A stretch of DNA of 64,000 bases from assembly GCA_047936785.1 (NCBI GenBank), contig CP176394.1; one strand, 5' to 3'. A model generated the notes under the pieces. It did not search any database. It worked only from the letters and a program-made list of their open reading frames with translations, and was not told the DNA's origin. Below are positions 6,831 to 16,321 of the stretch, piece after piece (the first letter of the stretch is position 1; every line of letters starts with the position of its first letter). A program made the position numbers and the translations under genes. The DNA is from Acidaminobacterium chupaoyuni. GTDB taxonomy: Bacteria; Bacillota; Clostridia; Oscillospirales; Butyricicoccaceae.

Positions 6831-9608
6831 ATGAAAGAATATTGGAAACGCTTGGTCTTGGGGCTTCTTTTGCTGCTGCCGCTGGCGCAGTGCGCCGGCA
6901 TACAGCAGGCGCGGGCGGCCGAAAACCCGATCCGCGGGGTGTGGATCTCTTCCGTTTTGAATTTGGATTACCCTTCTAAACAGGGGCTCAGCGCCGATCA
7001 GCTGCGGCAGGAAGCGGACAGCATTTTGGAAACCATGGCGCAAAACGACCTGAACACGGCGTTTTTGCAGGTCAGGCCCTGCGCCGACGCGCTGTACCGC
7101 TCTCAAATTTTCCCCTACAGTGTTTATCTCACAGGGCGGCAGGGCGGTTCCCCGGGGATGGATCCTTTGGAATATTTCGTTGAGAAGGCACATGAAAAGG
7201 GGATCGCCGTTCATGCATGGATCAACCCTTACCGCATCACGAAAGGAGCACCCGGCTCCATCAAAGCGGGGTTGGGGCAACTGGCCGAATGGCATCCCGC
7301 GCGGCAGAACCCCCAGTGGGTCAGGCTGGGCAGCGACGGGAATTTATATTTTGACCCCGGTCTGCCGCAGGTGCGCCAGCTGATTTTAGACGGGGCTTTG
7401 GAACTGGCAAAAAATTATGCCGTTGATGGCATCCACTTGGATGATTATTTTTATCCCGCAGGGAATTTTGATGATTCAGCGGCCTATGGCCAATATGGCG
7501 GCGGCAAAAGCCTGGAAGAGTTTCGCCGCGGCAGCGTCAACGAGCTGATCTCGCTTTTGGATGAAAATCTGCATAAGCAAAACCCCAAGCTGCTGTTCGG
7601 TGTTTCTCCCGCCGGCATCTGGGCCAACGAAAGCAGTATGCCCGAGGGCAGCAAAACAGCGGGCGGGCAAAGTTATTTCGATCAGTATGCCGATAGCAGG
7701 GCGTGGGTGAAAAACGGATGGGTGGATTATATTTCCCCGCAGATCTATTGGTATTGCGGGCAGGAAGGCAGCGATTTCAAGGTTTTGACCCAGTGGTGGC
7801 GCCAACAGGTGAAGGGCACGCAATGCCGCCTGATCCCGGGGCTTGCGGCCTATAAGGCCATGGCGGAAGACACCGCTTCACCCTGGTATGGAACGCAGGA
7901 ACTGCGCACTCAGCTGGCTATTTTAGAAGAAAACGAAAAAAGCTGGATCTTGTTTCGCTATGGCAATCTGGCTCAAAACCAGCAGATGCTGGCCTGTGTG
8001 AAGCAAACAAAAGGCGTCCCTGGTGGCAAGCTGGAGCTGGCAAGGCCGGCGGAAGATTGCGCGTCGGCGACACAGGCGTTTTATTTTTGCGGCACCTCCG
8101 ATGCATCCAAGCCGCTGAAAATCAATGATATCGTGGTTGCGCAGCGCGATGCGGCGGGGCGCTGGGGCTGCCTGGTTCCCCTTGAATGGGGCAGCAACCA
8201 TTTCACCATTCAAAACGGCGAGAATACCCTCACAAGAACGGTGTTTCGAAAGGAACAGAGCGAAACCGCCCCATTGGAAACGGGGGAACGCTGGCTCCAA
8301 CAGGGAGAAAGCGCAGAATTCTTTTATCCCGCGCCTACCGGCAGCAAAGTTTCTCTCTGGCTGGGCGGAAAAAGCTATGCGCTTTGGAAGAAGAAGCCGG
8401 GCGGATACAGCCAGACCTTGCCGCCGCTTCAGGGGGCGAAAGATACCGTGACCGATTTTTCACATCCGCTGTATGTCAGCAGCCGGCGGGGCGTTCTTTC
8501 CGCCGAGATCGCCCCGCACCGCGTTTGCGTGATCGGCCGGGCGGTTTCTTTGGGATGCACGGTCACGCAGGATCTCTGCGATGTTTACCATGAACCGCGG
8601 GCGGGGGGGGGATGCAAAGATTTTTTGCGAAAAGGCATGAATCTGGTGGTGGAGCGCATGGAAAACGATAAGGTGCTTTGCCGCAATGTGGGGTGGGTGG
8701 CCAAAGATGCTGTAAAGCTGTTTCAAGATACAGCGGGCAGCGCATCAAAGATCAAGCCTGTTTCTGCGGAGTATCGGGAGGGTTCGGCCAGATTTGTGTT
8801 TGAAAGCGAAAAGATTCCTGCGGCAAGCTGCTCTTATGAAAACGGCGTGCTGAGCCTGCGGTTTTTCAACGCGGTATCCGACCGGCTGCCTCAGGGCGAA
8901 GCGGTGGCCAAGGCGCTGGCGCAGATCGAAGAAGGCGACCTGATTTATCAAGTCACCTTAAATGATTTTTCGCCCGCGGGATGGTATTGGCAAATCGAGG
9001 GTAAAAAGCTGATCTTGACCGTTCGCCCAAAAAAGAAGTGTGAACAGGGCAGCCTGAAGGGGCTGAAGATCATGCTGGATGCGGGCCACGGCGGGGCGGC
9101 CGCAGGCGCTTATGGCTGTGAAAAAGAGCTGCCCGAAAAACAGGTGAATCTGGCCCTGGCCAAACAGCTGAAAAAAAGGCTGGAAGAGCAGGGGGCGCAG
9201 GTGATGATGACGCGGGAAAGCGACGAAGAAGTAAGCCTGCGCGGCCGTTTCCTCAAATCGTTTCAGGAAATGCCCGATGTTTTTCTTTCGCTTCACAGCA
9301 ACAGCGCGGCCGATGATCAGGATCTGACAAATCTTTATGGCGTGGGGCTTTATTGCCGCCAGCCTGTCACAAAAGAATTGGCGGGGCAGATCGAAAGCGC
9401 TTTTTCACAAACAGGCCGCCCTGTGATGCCTCTGACAGAAGATTCGCGGCTTTATGTCTGCCGGCAGGATTTTACGCAGGCGATCCTGATCGAAAACGGT
9501 TTTTTGCCCAACCCCAATGAGTTCGAAGAGATCACATCGCCCGAAAGAACAAAGGTGTTTTGCGAAGCGGTGGTCAATGGGCTGATGGCTTATTATTGTG
9601 CTTCGTGA
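6831..9608 (+). CDS. Secreted GHL10-like glycoside hydrolase fused to N-acetylmuramoyl-L-alanine amidase
   Basis: A 925-residue exported protein. Residues 1-28 form a signal peptide (RLVLGLLLLLPLAQ, cleavage near ARAAENP). Residues about 30-380 match the GHL10/DUF187 fold: NPIRGVWISSVLNLDYPS, AWINPYRI and GIHLDDYFYP. A middle region of about 350 residues has no motif I recognise. Residues about 745-925 are an Amidase_3 domain with LDAGHGG, a Glu near EKELPEK, SLHSNS and the catalytic Glu in IENGFLPNP. The start at 6831 has GGGAG eight bases upstream; earlier in-frame codons precede the signal peptide. Probable role is peptidoglycan turnover, from two cell-wall-associated domains on one chain. 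Confidence 0.88.
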   Translation: MKEYWKRLVLGLLLLLPLAQCAGIQQARAAENPIRGVWISSVLNLDYPSKQGLSADQLRQEADSILETMAQNDLNTAFLQVRPCADALYRSQIFPYSVYLTGRQGGSPGMDPLEYFVEKAHEKGIAVHAWINPYRITKGAPGSIKAGLGQLAEWHPARQNPQWVRLGSDGNLYFDPGLPQVRQLILDGALELAKNYAVDGIHLDDYFYPAGNFDDSAAYGQYGGGKSLEEFRRGSVNELISLLDENLHKQNPKLLFGVSPAGIWANESSMPEGSKTAGGQSYFDQYADSRAWVKNGWVDYISPQIYWYCGQEGSDFKVLTQWWRQQVKGTQCRLIPGLAAYKAMAEDTASPWYGTQELRTQLAILEENEKSWILFRYGNLAQNQQMLACVKQTKGVPGGKLELARPAEDCASATQAFYFCGTSDASKPLKINDIVVAQRDAAGRWGCLVPLEWGSNHFTIQNGENTLTRTVFRKEQSETAPLETGERWLQQGESAEFFYPAPTGSKVSLWLGGKSYALWKKKPGGYSQTLPPLQGAKDTVTDFSHPLYVSSRRGVLSAEIAPHRVCVIGRAVSLGCTVTQDLCDVYHEPRAGGGCKDFLRKGMNLVVERMENDKVLCRNVGWVAKDAVKLFQDTAGSASKIKPVSAEYREGSARFVFESEKIPAASCSYENGVLSLRFFNAVSDRLPQGEAVAKALAQIEEGDLIYQVTLNDFSPAGWYWQIEGKKLILTVRPKKKCEQGSLKGLKIMLDAGHGGAAAGAYGCEKELPEKQVNLALAKQLKKRLEEQGAQVMMTRESDEEVSLRGRFLKSFQEMPDVFLSLHSNSAADDQDLTNLYGVGLYCRQPVTKELAGQIESAFSQTGRPVMPLTEDSRLYVCRQDFTQAILIENGFLPNPNEFEEITSPERTKVFCEAVVNGLMAYYCAS

Positions 9609-9666
9609 ATTTGGCCCCATGGTGAAGTTACACAGTTTTTCGCCGAGAAATTCGTAAGGCCTTTTC

Positions 9667-9695
9667 TTGTGCATCCCCGGCGGCTGCGGTATACT
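9667..9695 (+). promoter_or_regulatory. Promoter of M32 carboxypeptidase
   Basis: TTGTGC (9667-9672) and TATACT (9690-9695) are separated by exactly 17 bases, 31 bases before the start codon. Confidence 0.65.
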
Positions 9696-9726
9696 GGAAC
9701 AAAAGCGGATGAAAGGAAGCAGAAGA

Positions 9727-11223
9727 ATGGATCGCACAATCGTTACAAAGGCTATCGAAATTTTAAAAGAACAGCGTTATTATGACAGCATTCAGGGCCT
9801 GATGGGCTGGGATCTCTGGGAAGGCCTTTCAGAAAAAGGGCAGCCTTATCGCCAGGAAGTCAGCGGCTATTTCACACGGCAGGCGCTGACACGGCTGAAA
9901 GACCCCGAAACCGCGAAAGTGGTCGCCGGCTTGAAAGAGATGGGCGATGAAGGGTTTGAAGATCTTTATGAGCGCGGCGCGGCGCGGGAATTGATTCGCC
10001 GTTATGAAGATGCGGTGCTTGTGCCCGAAGATCTGCAGATCGAGCTGCGCAACTATACCGGCGCGGCGCAGCGCGCATGGCGTGACGCGCTGAACCAGAA
10101 CAGCTTCGAAGTTTATAAACCCTGGATCAAAGGGCTGTTCGATTTGAAAATGAAAATGGCCCGCGCCATTGACCCGAACCGCCCCCCGTTTGAGGTGCTT
10201 TGCGATTCGGTGGATGAAGGCATTGACACCGCAGAGGTGGAAAAACAGTTTGCCGCGCTGAAAACGGGCATCGGCGAGATTCTTGAAAAAGTATGCCCGC
10301 GGCAGGAAAAAATCGATACTTCGGTGTTAGAGGTGGAATATACCCATCAGCAGATCCGCGACACCGCCTTTGAAATCAACCAGCTCACGGGTTTTGACGC
10401 CGGCTGTGCCCACGACAGTGAAGTGCTTCATGGCATGTGCACGGGCGTGGGGCCAAAAGATTGCCGCATCGCCATCAGCTATAAAGGCATTTGGGGCGGC
10501 ATTTTCACCATGCTGCATGAAGGCGGCCACGCCCGCTATGGCTACAGCGGCAGCGCCCGCGCAAATGAATGCGGCCTGTGGGGCGGCCTTGGCGGCGGCG
10601 TTCACGAAGGGCAGTCGCGCTTTTATGAAAACATCATCGGCAAATCGCCGGAATTCTGGGAACTGGCCTATCCGGTGATCTTGAAACATTTCCCCCAGCT
10701 GGGCGCTGTTTCGGCCGATGAATTTTACAGAGCGCTGATGAAGGTAACGCCGGGAACCAACCGCATCACAGCAGACGAGCTGACCTACAGCCTGCATCCC
10801 ATCATCCGTTTCGAGATGGAAAAAGACTGGTTTGAAGGAAAGACTAAAACCGATGATTTCAGAGAGATCTGGAACGCCAAATATCAGGAATGCTTCGGTA
10901 TGACGCCGAAGGATGACCGCGGCGGCGTTTTGCAGGATATCCACTGGGCGTCGGGACATGTGGGTTATTTCCAAAGCTATACGCTGGGCAATCTTTATGG
11001 CGGGCAGCTGCTGGCCGCCATGCGCAAAAAAATGCCCGATTGGGATGACAAACTGCGCACCGGCGATTTTGCGCCCATCAATCAATGGCTTTATGAAAAT
11101 GTGCATCAATACGGCCGCGCGCTGACCCCCAAAGAACTGATCGTAAAAGCCACGGGGCAGCCGCTTTCCGAACAATATTTCCTCGATTATCTGAGAGAAA
11201 AATATTTGAAAAAACTGTGGTAG
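9727..11223 (+). CDS. M32 family metallocarboxypeptidase
   Basis: A 498-residue cytoplasmic zinc carboxypeptidase of the Taq type, the usual family length. The HEXXH zinc motif is HEGGH in TMLHEGGHARYGYSG near residue 264, followed by GVHEGQSRFYENIIG with the third ligand, and the family-specific Asp/Arg loop around HPIIRFEMEKD near residue 360. The enzyme removes C-terminal residues from peptides. The start at 9727 has AAAGGAAG upstream; the frame is open to 9667, but that codon lies in the promoter. Monocistronic. Confidence 0.93.
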   Translation: MDRTIVTKAIEILKEQRYYDSIQGLMGWDLWEGLSEKGQPYRQEVSGYFTRQALTRLKDPETAKVVAGLKEMGDEGFEDLYERGAARELIRRYEDAVLVPEDLQIELRNYTGAAQRAWRDALNQNSFEVYKPWIKGLFDLKMKMARAIDPNRPPFEVLCDSVDEGIDTAEVEKQFAALKTGIGEILEKVCPRQEKIDTSVLEVEYTHQQIRDTAFEINQLTGFDAGCAHDSEVLHGMCTGVGPKDCRIAISYKGIWGGIFTMLHEGGHARYGYSGSARANECGLWGGLGGGVHEGQSRFYENIIGKSPEFWELAYPVILKHFPQLGAVSADEFYRALMKVTPGTNRITADELTYSLHPIIRFEMEKDWFEGKTKTDDFREIWNAKYQECFGMTPKDDRGGVLQDIHWASGHVGYFQSYTLGNLYGGQLLAAMRKKMPDWDDKLRTGDFAPINQWLYENVHQYGRALTPKELIVKATGQPLSEQYFLDYLREKYLKKLW

Positions 11224-11231
11224 CATAAAAG

Positions 11232-11270
11232 AAAAGCAGGCGGAAGAGATTTTCTTCCGCCTGCTTTTTT
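11232..11270. terminator. Bidirectional terminator
   Basis: Arms AAAAGCAGGCGGAAG and CTTCCGCCTGCTTTTTT between the convergent carboxypeptidase and hemL. Confidence 0.9.
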
Positions 11271-11280
11271 AAGTTGAGGG

Positions 11281-12540
11281 TCATTTTTCAAAAGAAGCCG
11301 CCACATCCAAAGTTTTTTGGATCTCATCGGGTGTATGCGCCGCGCTGAGAAACATCGCTTCAAACTGAGCGGGGGCGATATAGATGCCGTTTTGCAGCAT
11401 GTGGTTGAAATAGCGGGCATAAATCGCCGTATCGCTGGTTTTGGCCGAAGCAAAATCGGTAACGGGCTGTTTGGTGAAAAAGACAGAAAGCACAGAGCCG
11501 ATCTGATTGACGGTATAGGGCAGGCGATCTCTCATGCCCTGGGCGAGAGAAGCCGCCATGGCGTTGATTTTATCATAAACTTCGGGATGGTTTTTCAGCT
11601 GTGTCAGGTTGGCAAGGCCCGCGGCCATGGCCACCGGGTTGCCCGATAAGGTTCCCGCCTGATAAACGCTGCCCGAAGGCGAAACATGCGACATGATCTC
11701 GCGGCGGCCGCCGTAAGCGCCCACAGGCATGCCTGCGCCGATGATTTTTCCATAGGTCACAAGATCGGCGTCGATGCCGAAATATTCCTGAGCGCCGCCC
11801 AAAGCCAGGCGGAACCCTGTGATGACTTCATCAAAGATCAGAAGCGCGCCGTTTTCATCGCAAAGCTTGCGCAGCCCCTGCAAAAAGCCTTCCGCGGGGG
11901 GAACCACGCCCATGTTGGCGCCAACGGGTTCCACGATCACCGCGGCGATCTGGCCGGGGTTTTGATGAAACAGTTCTTCCACAGAAGAAAGGTCGTTATA
12001 TTCGGCCAGCAAAGTATCCTGCGCCGCGCCGCGGGTAACGCCGCTGCTGTCGGGGTTGCCGTTGGTCAGCGCGCCGCTGCCCGCCTTCACCAGCATGCTG
12101 TCGCTGTGGCCATGGTAGCATCCGGCGAATTTGATCAGTTTTTCGCGGCCCGTGAATCCGCGCGCCAGACGCAGGGCGCTCATAACGGCTTCTGTGCCGC
12201 TGTTGACCATGCGCACCATTTCAATGGGTTTCACGATCTCGGTGATCAGTTCGGCCATCTGCACTTCGAGTTCGGTGGCCGCGCCGAAGCTCAAGCCGTT
12301 CACCATGGTCGAAGCAACGGCGTTCAGCACTTCTTCTGTGGCATGGCCCAAGATCATGGGGCCCCAGGAACCGATATAATCCACATATTCATTTCCGTCG
12401 GCATCCCAGATATGGGAACCCTTTGCGCGGGTGATGAAGCGCGGGGAACCGCCCACCGCGTTAAACGCGCGAACAGGGCTGTTCACGCCGCCGGGCATCA
12501 CTTTTTTTGCGCGCTCGAACAAAGCTTCCGATCGTGTCAT
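11281..12540 (-). CDS. hemL: Glutamate-1-semialdehyde 2,1-aminomutase
   Basis: A 419-residue PLP enzyme that converts glutamate-1-semialdehyde to 5-aminolevulinate, the second step of the C5 pathway. Visible are VNSPVRAFNAVGG at the N terminus, NSGTEAVMSALRLARGFTGR near residue 115, FDEVITGFR near 240 and the PLP-binding Lys in TYGKIIGAGMPVGA near 265. It is the last gene of the hem operon; its ATG lies two bases beyond the end of hemB. The ribosome site GGAG is inside hemB, implying coupling. Confidence 0.95.
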   Translation of the reverse strand: MTRSEALFERAKKVMPGGVNSPVRAFNAVGGSPRFITRAKGSHIWDADGNEYVDYIGSWGPMILGHATEEVLNAVASTMVNGLSFGAATELEVQMAELITEIVKPIEMVRMVNSGTEAVMSALRLARGFTGREKLIKFAGCYHGHSDSMLVKAGSGALTNGNPDSSGVTRGAAQDTLLAEYNDLSSVEELFHQNPGQIAAVIVEPVGANMGVVPPAEGFLQGLRKLCDENGALLIFDEVITGFRLALGGAQEYFGIDADLVTYGKIIGAGMPVGAYGGRREIMSHVSPSGSVYQAGTLSGNPVAMAAGLANLTQLKNHPEVYDKINAMAASLAQGMRDRLPYTVNQIGSVLSVFFTKQPVTDFASAKTSDTAIYARYFNHMLQNGIYIAPAQFEAMFLSAAHTPDEIQKTLDVAASFEK

Positions 12541-12541
12541 A

Positions 12542-13522
12542 TCAACCGATATCTCCTCTCGCAATGGCCTGCGCCAGTTCTTTTGCATAATAGGTGATCA
12601 AAATGCCCGCGCCTGCGCGGAAAACGGCAATGGCGCTTTCACACATCACGCCGTATTCATCGATGAGGCCGGCCTTTGCGGCGGATTTGATCATGGCATA
12701 TTCGCCGCTGACGCTGTAGGCCGCCACGGGCAAAGTGGTTTGGCCGCGCACTTCGCGGATGATATCCAGATAAGAAAGAGCGGGCTTTACCATAATGATA
12801 TCCGCGCCTTCTTCTTCATCGGCTTTGGCTTCATGCAGCGCTTCAAAGCGGTTGTGATAATCCATCTGATAGGTTTTGCGATCGCCGAAGCTGGGGGCCG
12901 AACCTGCCGCATCGCGGAAGGGGCCATAGAAAGAAGAGGCATATTTCACCGCATAAGACATGATGGGCAGATGCTGGAACCCCGCTTCATCCAAAGCGGC
13001 GCGGATAGCGGCCACACGGCCATCCATCATATCGGAAGGCGCCACCATATCGGCGCCGGCTTTTGCGTGAGAAACGGCGATGCGCGCCAGATAAGAAAGC
13101 GTTTTATCGTTATCCACATAAGTGCCGTCGAGAATGCCGCAATGGCCGTGAGAAGTATATTCGCACATGCAGACATCGGTGACCAGATAAACGGAATCGC
13201 CGAATTTTTCACGGATGGCGCGCAGGCCCTGCTGAACGATGCCCTGATCATTATAGGCTTCGCTGCCGCAGGCATCTTTATGTTCGGGCAGGCCGAACAG
13301 CAGAAATTTGCGCACACCGGCGGCCACGGCTTCTTCAATGCCTTCGCATACGCGGTCGGGGCTGTAGTGATACTGGTTGTCTAAAGAGGGGATCTCTTCT
13401 TTGATCCCGATTCCTTCTTTCAAGAAAATAGGAAGAATCAGTGCATCCGCGCTGACACGGGTTTCGCGGGCCATGCCGCGAATGAGGCTGTTATAGCGCA
13501 GCCGGCGTCCTCTGGTGAACAT
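12542..13522 (-). CDS. hemB: Porphobilinogen synthase (5-aminolevulinate dehydratase)
   Basis: A 326-residue enzyme condensing two 5-aminolevulinate molecules to porphobilinogen. The two Schiff-base lysines appear in MSYAVKYAS near residue 190 and MVKPALSYLD near 245. The metal site has the zinc-type cysteines, VCMCEYTSHGHCG near 115-130, rather than the Asp-rich magnesium type. It is separated by seven bases from cobA/hemD and by one base from the hemL start codon. Confidence 0.96.
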   Translation of the reverse strand: MFTRGRRLRYNSLIRGMARETRVSADALILPIFLKEGIGIKEEIPSLDNQYHYSPDRVCEGIEEAVAAGVRKFLLFGLPEHKDACGSEAYNDQGIVQQGLRAIREKFGDSVYLVTDVCMCEYTSHGHCGILDGTYVDNDKTLSYLARIAVSHAKAGADMVAPSDMMDGRVAAIRAALDEAGFQHLPIMSYAVKYASSFYGPFRDAAGSAPSFGDRKTYQMDYHNRFEALHEAKADEEEGADIIMVKPALSYLDIIREVRGQTTLPVAAYSVSGEYAMIKSAAKAGLIDEYGVMCESAIAVFRAGAGILITYYAKELAQAIARGDIG

Positions 13523-13529
13523 TTGAACA

Positions 13530-14993
13530 TTACCCCCTGTTAATCAATGTTTCTATCATGGAATCGATGGAAGCTTCTTTGGAAAGGATGACCTGCATGC
13601 CCAGTTCGCGCGCTTTTTCGGCGGTTTTCGGGCCGATGCAGAGGGCGGTCACCTGGGATAGATCGCCCGAAAGACAATGGGAAAAGTTTTCCACGCAGCT
13701 GGCGCTGGTGAAGGTGACCACATCAAAATCTTCTTTTGCAAACGGCAGCGACAAGGTCATCACTGTGTGATAAACCGGCAGAACATCATAGGCGATATGG
13801 TTTGCCTGCAGATGATCCGTCAGTTCCGGCGCGGCTTCTGCGGCGCGGGGGATCAAAACGCGTTTGCCCTCTTTCAGCAGGCCGCTTTTGCAAAGCTCAT
13901 CGCCCAGCGCCGAACCCGTATATTCTTTGGGAACAAAATCGGCGCACAGCCCGTAATGGCGCAGCGCTTTGGCGGTTTGGGGGCCGACGGCGGCCAAAAG
14001 ACAGCCCGAAAGACGGCGGCTGTCGAACCCATGTTCAAACAGACCCGCGAAGAAAGCATGAACTCCGGCGGCGCTGGTGAACACAAGCGCCGAATAAAGC
14101 GAAAAATCGGGAACCGCAAACGGCAGCGGCAGGGTCTCGATGGCGGGCGCCAGCGAAACCGCGGCCCCCAGAGCGCGCAGCCGATCGGCAAGCCTGGAAG
14201 CGGCGTTTTTCGGGCGCGTAACAAGAATGCGGCGGCCCTTCAGCGGCAGGCGGTCGAACCAATCGAACGAATCGGAAAGGGAACACACACGCCCCACCAG
14301 AATGATGGCGGGTGATTGAACCTCGTTGCGGCGAACGGTTTCTTCGATGGTTTCCAGAGAAGAAACAAATTTGCGCTGCTGCGGGCGGGTGCCGTTTTCG
14401 ATGACGGCGCAATCGGTGGAAGGTTCCATGCCGGCTTTTAAAAGCCCCGCGGCAATTTCGCCCACGCTGGCGACGGACATCAGAAAAATCAAGGTGCCGT
14501 TGAGCCGAACGAGAGCGTCATAATCTAAATTCAAAAGGCCGTCTTTTTGCTTATGGCCCGTGATGATATGAAGCGAAGAGCAAAAATCGCGGTGTGTGAC
14601 GGGGATGCCCGCATAGGCCGGCGCGGCAATGGCGGAAGTGATGCCGGGCACCACTTCAAAAGGAATATCATAACGGCAAAGCTCTTCCAGCTCTTCACCG
14701 CCGCGGCCAAAGACAAAACAGTCGCCGCCTTTCAGGCGGATCACCTGATGGCCCTTTTGGGCTTCTTCCACCAGAATTTCGTTGATGCGGTGCTGGGGCA
14801 CGGGGTGATCGCCCGCGTGTTTGCCAACATTGATCAAAGTTGCGGTGGGGGGGATCATCGCCATGATCTCTTCGCCCACCAAACGGTCATAAACCACCAC
14901 TTCGGCAGAAGAAAGCAGCTCATGGGCCTTCAAAGTCAGCAGCCCCGGGTCGCCGGGGCCGGCGCCGATGAGATAAACTTTACCGTTTGCCAT
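13530..14993 (-). CDS. cobA/hemD: Uroporphyrinogen-III C-methyltransferase / uroporphyrinogen-III synthase fusion
   Basis: A 487-residue two-domain protein. Residues 1-235 are a SAM-dependent methyltransferase that makes precorrin-2: VYLIGAGPGDPGLLTL at the N terminus, the GGDCFVFGRGGEE motif near 85 and PVTHRDFCSS near 130. Residues about 250-487 are uroporphyrinogen-III synthase (HemD): GRRILVTRPKNAASRLADRL, LVFTSAAGVHAFF and VVTFTSASCVENF. This fusion is common in Clostridia. The gene overlaps the end of hemC by 14 bases, so translation is coupled. Confidence 0.95.
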   Translation of the reverse strand: MANGKVYLIGAGPGDPGLLTLKAHELLSSAEVVVYDRLVGEEIMAMIPPTATLINVGKHAGDHPVPQHRINEILVEEAQKGHQVIRLKGGDCFVFGRGGEELEELCRYDIPFEVVPGITSAIAAPAYAGIPVTHRDFCSSLHIITGHKQKDGLLNLDYDALVRLNGTLIFLMSVASVGEIAAGLLKAGMEPSTDCAVIENGTRPQQRKFVSSLETIEETVRRNEVQSPAIILVGRVCSLSDSFDWFDRLPLKGRRILVTRPKNAASRLADRLRALGAAVSLAPAIETLPLPFAVPDFSLYSALVFTSAAGVHAFFAGLFEHGFDSRRLSGCLLAAVGPQTAKALRHYGLCADFVPKEYTGSALGDELCKSGLLKEGKRVLIPRAAEAAPELTDHLQANHIAYDVLPVYHTVMTLSLPFAKEDFDVVTFTSASCVENFSHCLSGDLSQVTALCIGPKTAEKARELGMQVILSKEASIDSMIETLINRG

Positions 14994-15867
14994 CCTGATC
15001 CTCCTTTTTCATTGAAAGCGCCAGGCTGGCGCCCAGAGCTTCGGCTTGGTCTGCGGGGCCCGAGATCGAGCGGATGTGATAGGCTTCCTGCTCGTTTACA
15101 TAAAGCCCGCGCAAAGTGAGCGTTCCGTTTTCAAGCGTGGCGTGGGCCGCCACGGGCGAAGAACAGCCGCCATCCAGCGCGCGCACGAAAGCGCGTTCCG
15201 CCAGCGCGATCTGCCAGGTATCAGGGTCGTGAAAGCCTTTCAGCAGGCTGCGGTCGAAATCTTTCCGCGCCTGAACGGCCAGAATGCCCTGACAGGCGGC
15301 GGGCAGCATCTCTTCCACCGGAAAAAAGCGGCTGATGCGATGATCGAGCCCAAGGCGTTTCAAACCGGCGCCTGCCAGCACAAGGGCCGAATATTCGCCA
15401 CTGTCAAGCTTTTCAAGCCGTGTCAGCACATTGCCGCGAACGGGTTTTACAAGGCAGCCGGGGAACAGCTTTTGCAGCTGAAGGCGGCGGCGGGCGCTGG
15501 CGCATCCAATGGGGCGGCTGAGATCGAGTTCGGAAACTCCGGCGGGCAGAACCAGCGCGTCGCGGGGATCTTCACGGGGCGAAACGGCGACGATGGGCAG
15601 ATCTTCACGCTCTTCCATGGGCATATCTTTAAAGCTGTGAACGGTCAGATCGGCGCGGCCGTCTTCCAAAGCGCGGTCAAGCTCTTTGACAAAAAGGCCC
15701 TTGCCGCCGATCTTATCCAATGTTCTGTCTAAAATGATATCGCCGGTGGTTTTCATGGTGAGCAGTTCTATTTTCAAATCGGGGTGCAGCGCGCCAAGCG
15801 CATCCATCACGATCTGTGTCTGAATCACCGCTAATTTGCTTTCACGGCTTCCGATGGTCAAGTTCAT
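14980..15867 (-). CDS. hemC: Hydroxymethylbilane synthase
   Basis: A 295-residue enzyme polymerising four porphobilinogens. The dipyrromethane cofactor cysteine is in ALDGGCSSPVAAH near residue 240; TIGSRESKLAVIQT starts the protein and VHSFKDMPME with catalytic Asp lies near 80. The start at 15867 is chosen because family proteins begin right before IGSRES; the frame runs further upstream without support. It overlaps the preceding gene by four bases (ATGA type) and the following gene by 14. Confidence 0.95.
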   Translation of the reverse strand: MNLTIGSRESKLAVIQTQIVMDALGALHPDLKIELLTMKTTGDIILDRTLDKIGGKGLFVKELDRALEDGRADLTVHSFKDMPMEEREDLPIVAVSPREDPRDALVLPAGVSELDLSRPIGCASARRRLQLQKLFPGCLVKPVRGNVLTRLEKLDSGEYSALVLAGAGLKRLGLDHRISRFFPVEEMLPAACQGILAVQARKDFDRSLLKGFHDPDTWQIALAERAFVRALDGGCSSPVAAHATLENGTLTLRGLYVNEQEAYHIRSISGPADQAEALGASLALSMKKEDQDGKR

Positions 15868-16316
15868 TTTAAAATCTCCCTTATTTGTTTGGCCGCGCGC
15901 GAAACGGCCGCGTGATCGCTTCCGTCGCCGATCAATCCGGCGGTAAGCGTTTCGGTTTCGATCAAAGCGGGAAAATAGAAATTGCATTCTTCGCGCCTGT
16001 CGCAAACGCTGACAAACTGATGGTTTTCACGGGCAAGCCGCCCCACTTCGCGGTTGACAGGGCGCCGGTCGGTGGCGGCCACCACCAAAAAGGCATCCTC
16101 CAGATCGCGAGGCTCGAAGGCGCGCCGCACAAGCGTGATCGGAAAGCGGCGGGCAAGATCCAGAAAATCATCGCAAAAATCCGGCGCCACCGCCACAAGC
16201 GAAAAAGAAAAACGGCAAAGCGTGGCCATGCGGCGGGCGGCAATGGCTCCGCCGCCGATCATCACGGCTTTTTTGCCGCGGATATCTGAAAAAACGGGGA
16301 AAAAATCTTTTGTCAT
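15864..16316 (-). CDS. Precorrin-2 dehydrogenase (siroheme synthase N-terminal type)
   Basis: A 150-residue NAD-dependent enzyme related to the N-terminal domain of CysG and to Met8/SirC. It oxidises precorrin-2 to sirohydrochlorin. Visible are the dinucleotide fold MIGGGAIAARRMATLC near residue 15 and VVAATDRRPVNREVG near 80 with the catalytic Asp. The C-terminal dimerisation and chelatase-type region of longer homologues is short or absent, so iron insertion may need another protein. The start at 16316 follows family alignment (MTKDFFPVF). It begins five bases after hemA ends. Confidence 0.85.
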   Translation of the reverse strand: MTKDFFPVFSDIRGKKAVMIGGGAIAARRMATLCRFSFSLVAVAPDFCDDFLDLARRFPITLVRRAFEPRDLEDAFLVVAATDRRPVNREVGRLARENHQFVSVCDRREECNFYFPALIETETLTAGLIGDGSDHAAVSRAAKQIREILK

Positions 16317-16321
16317 GGGGG

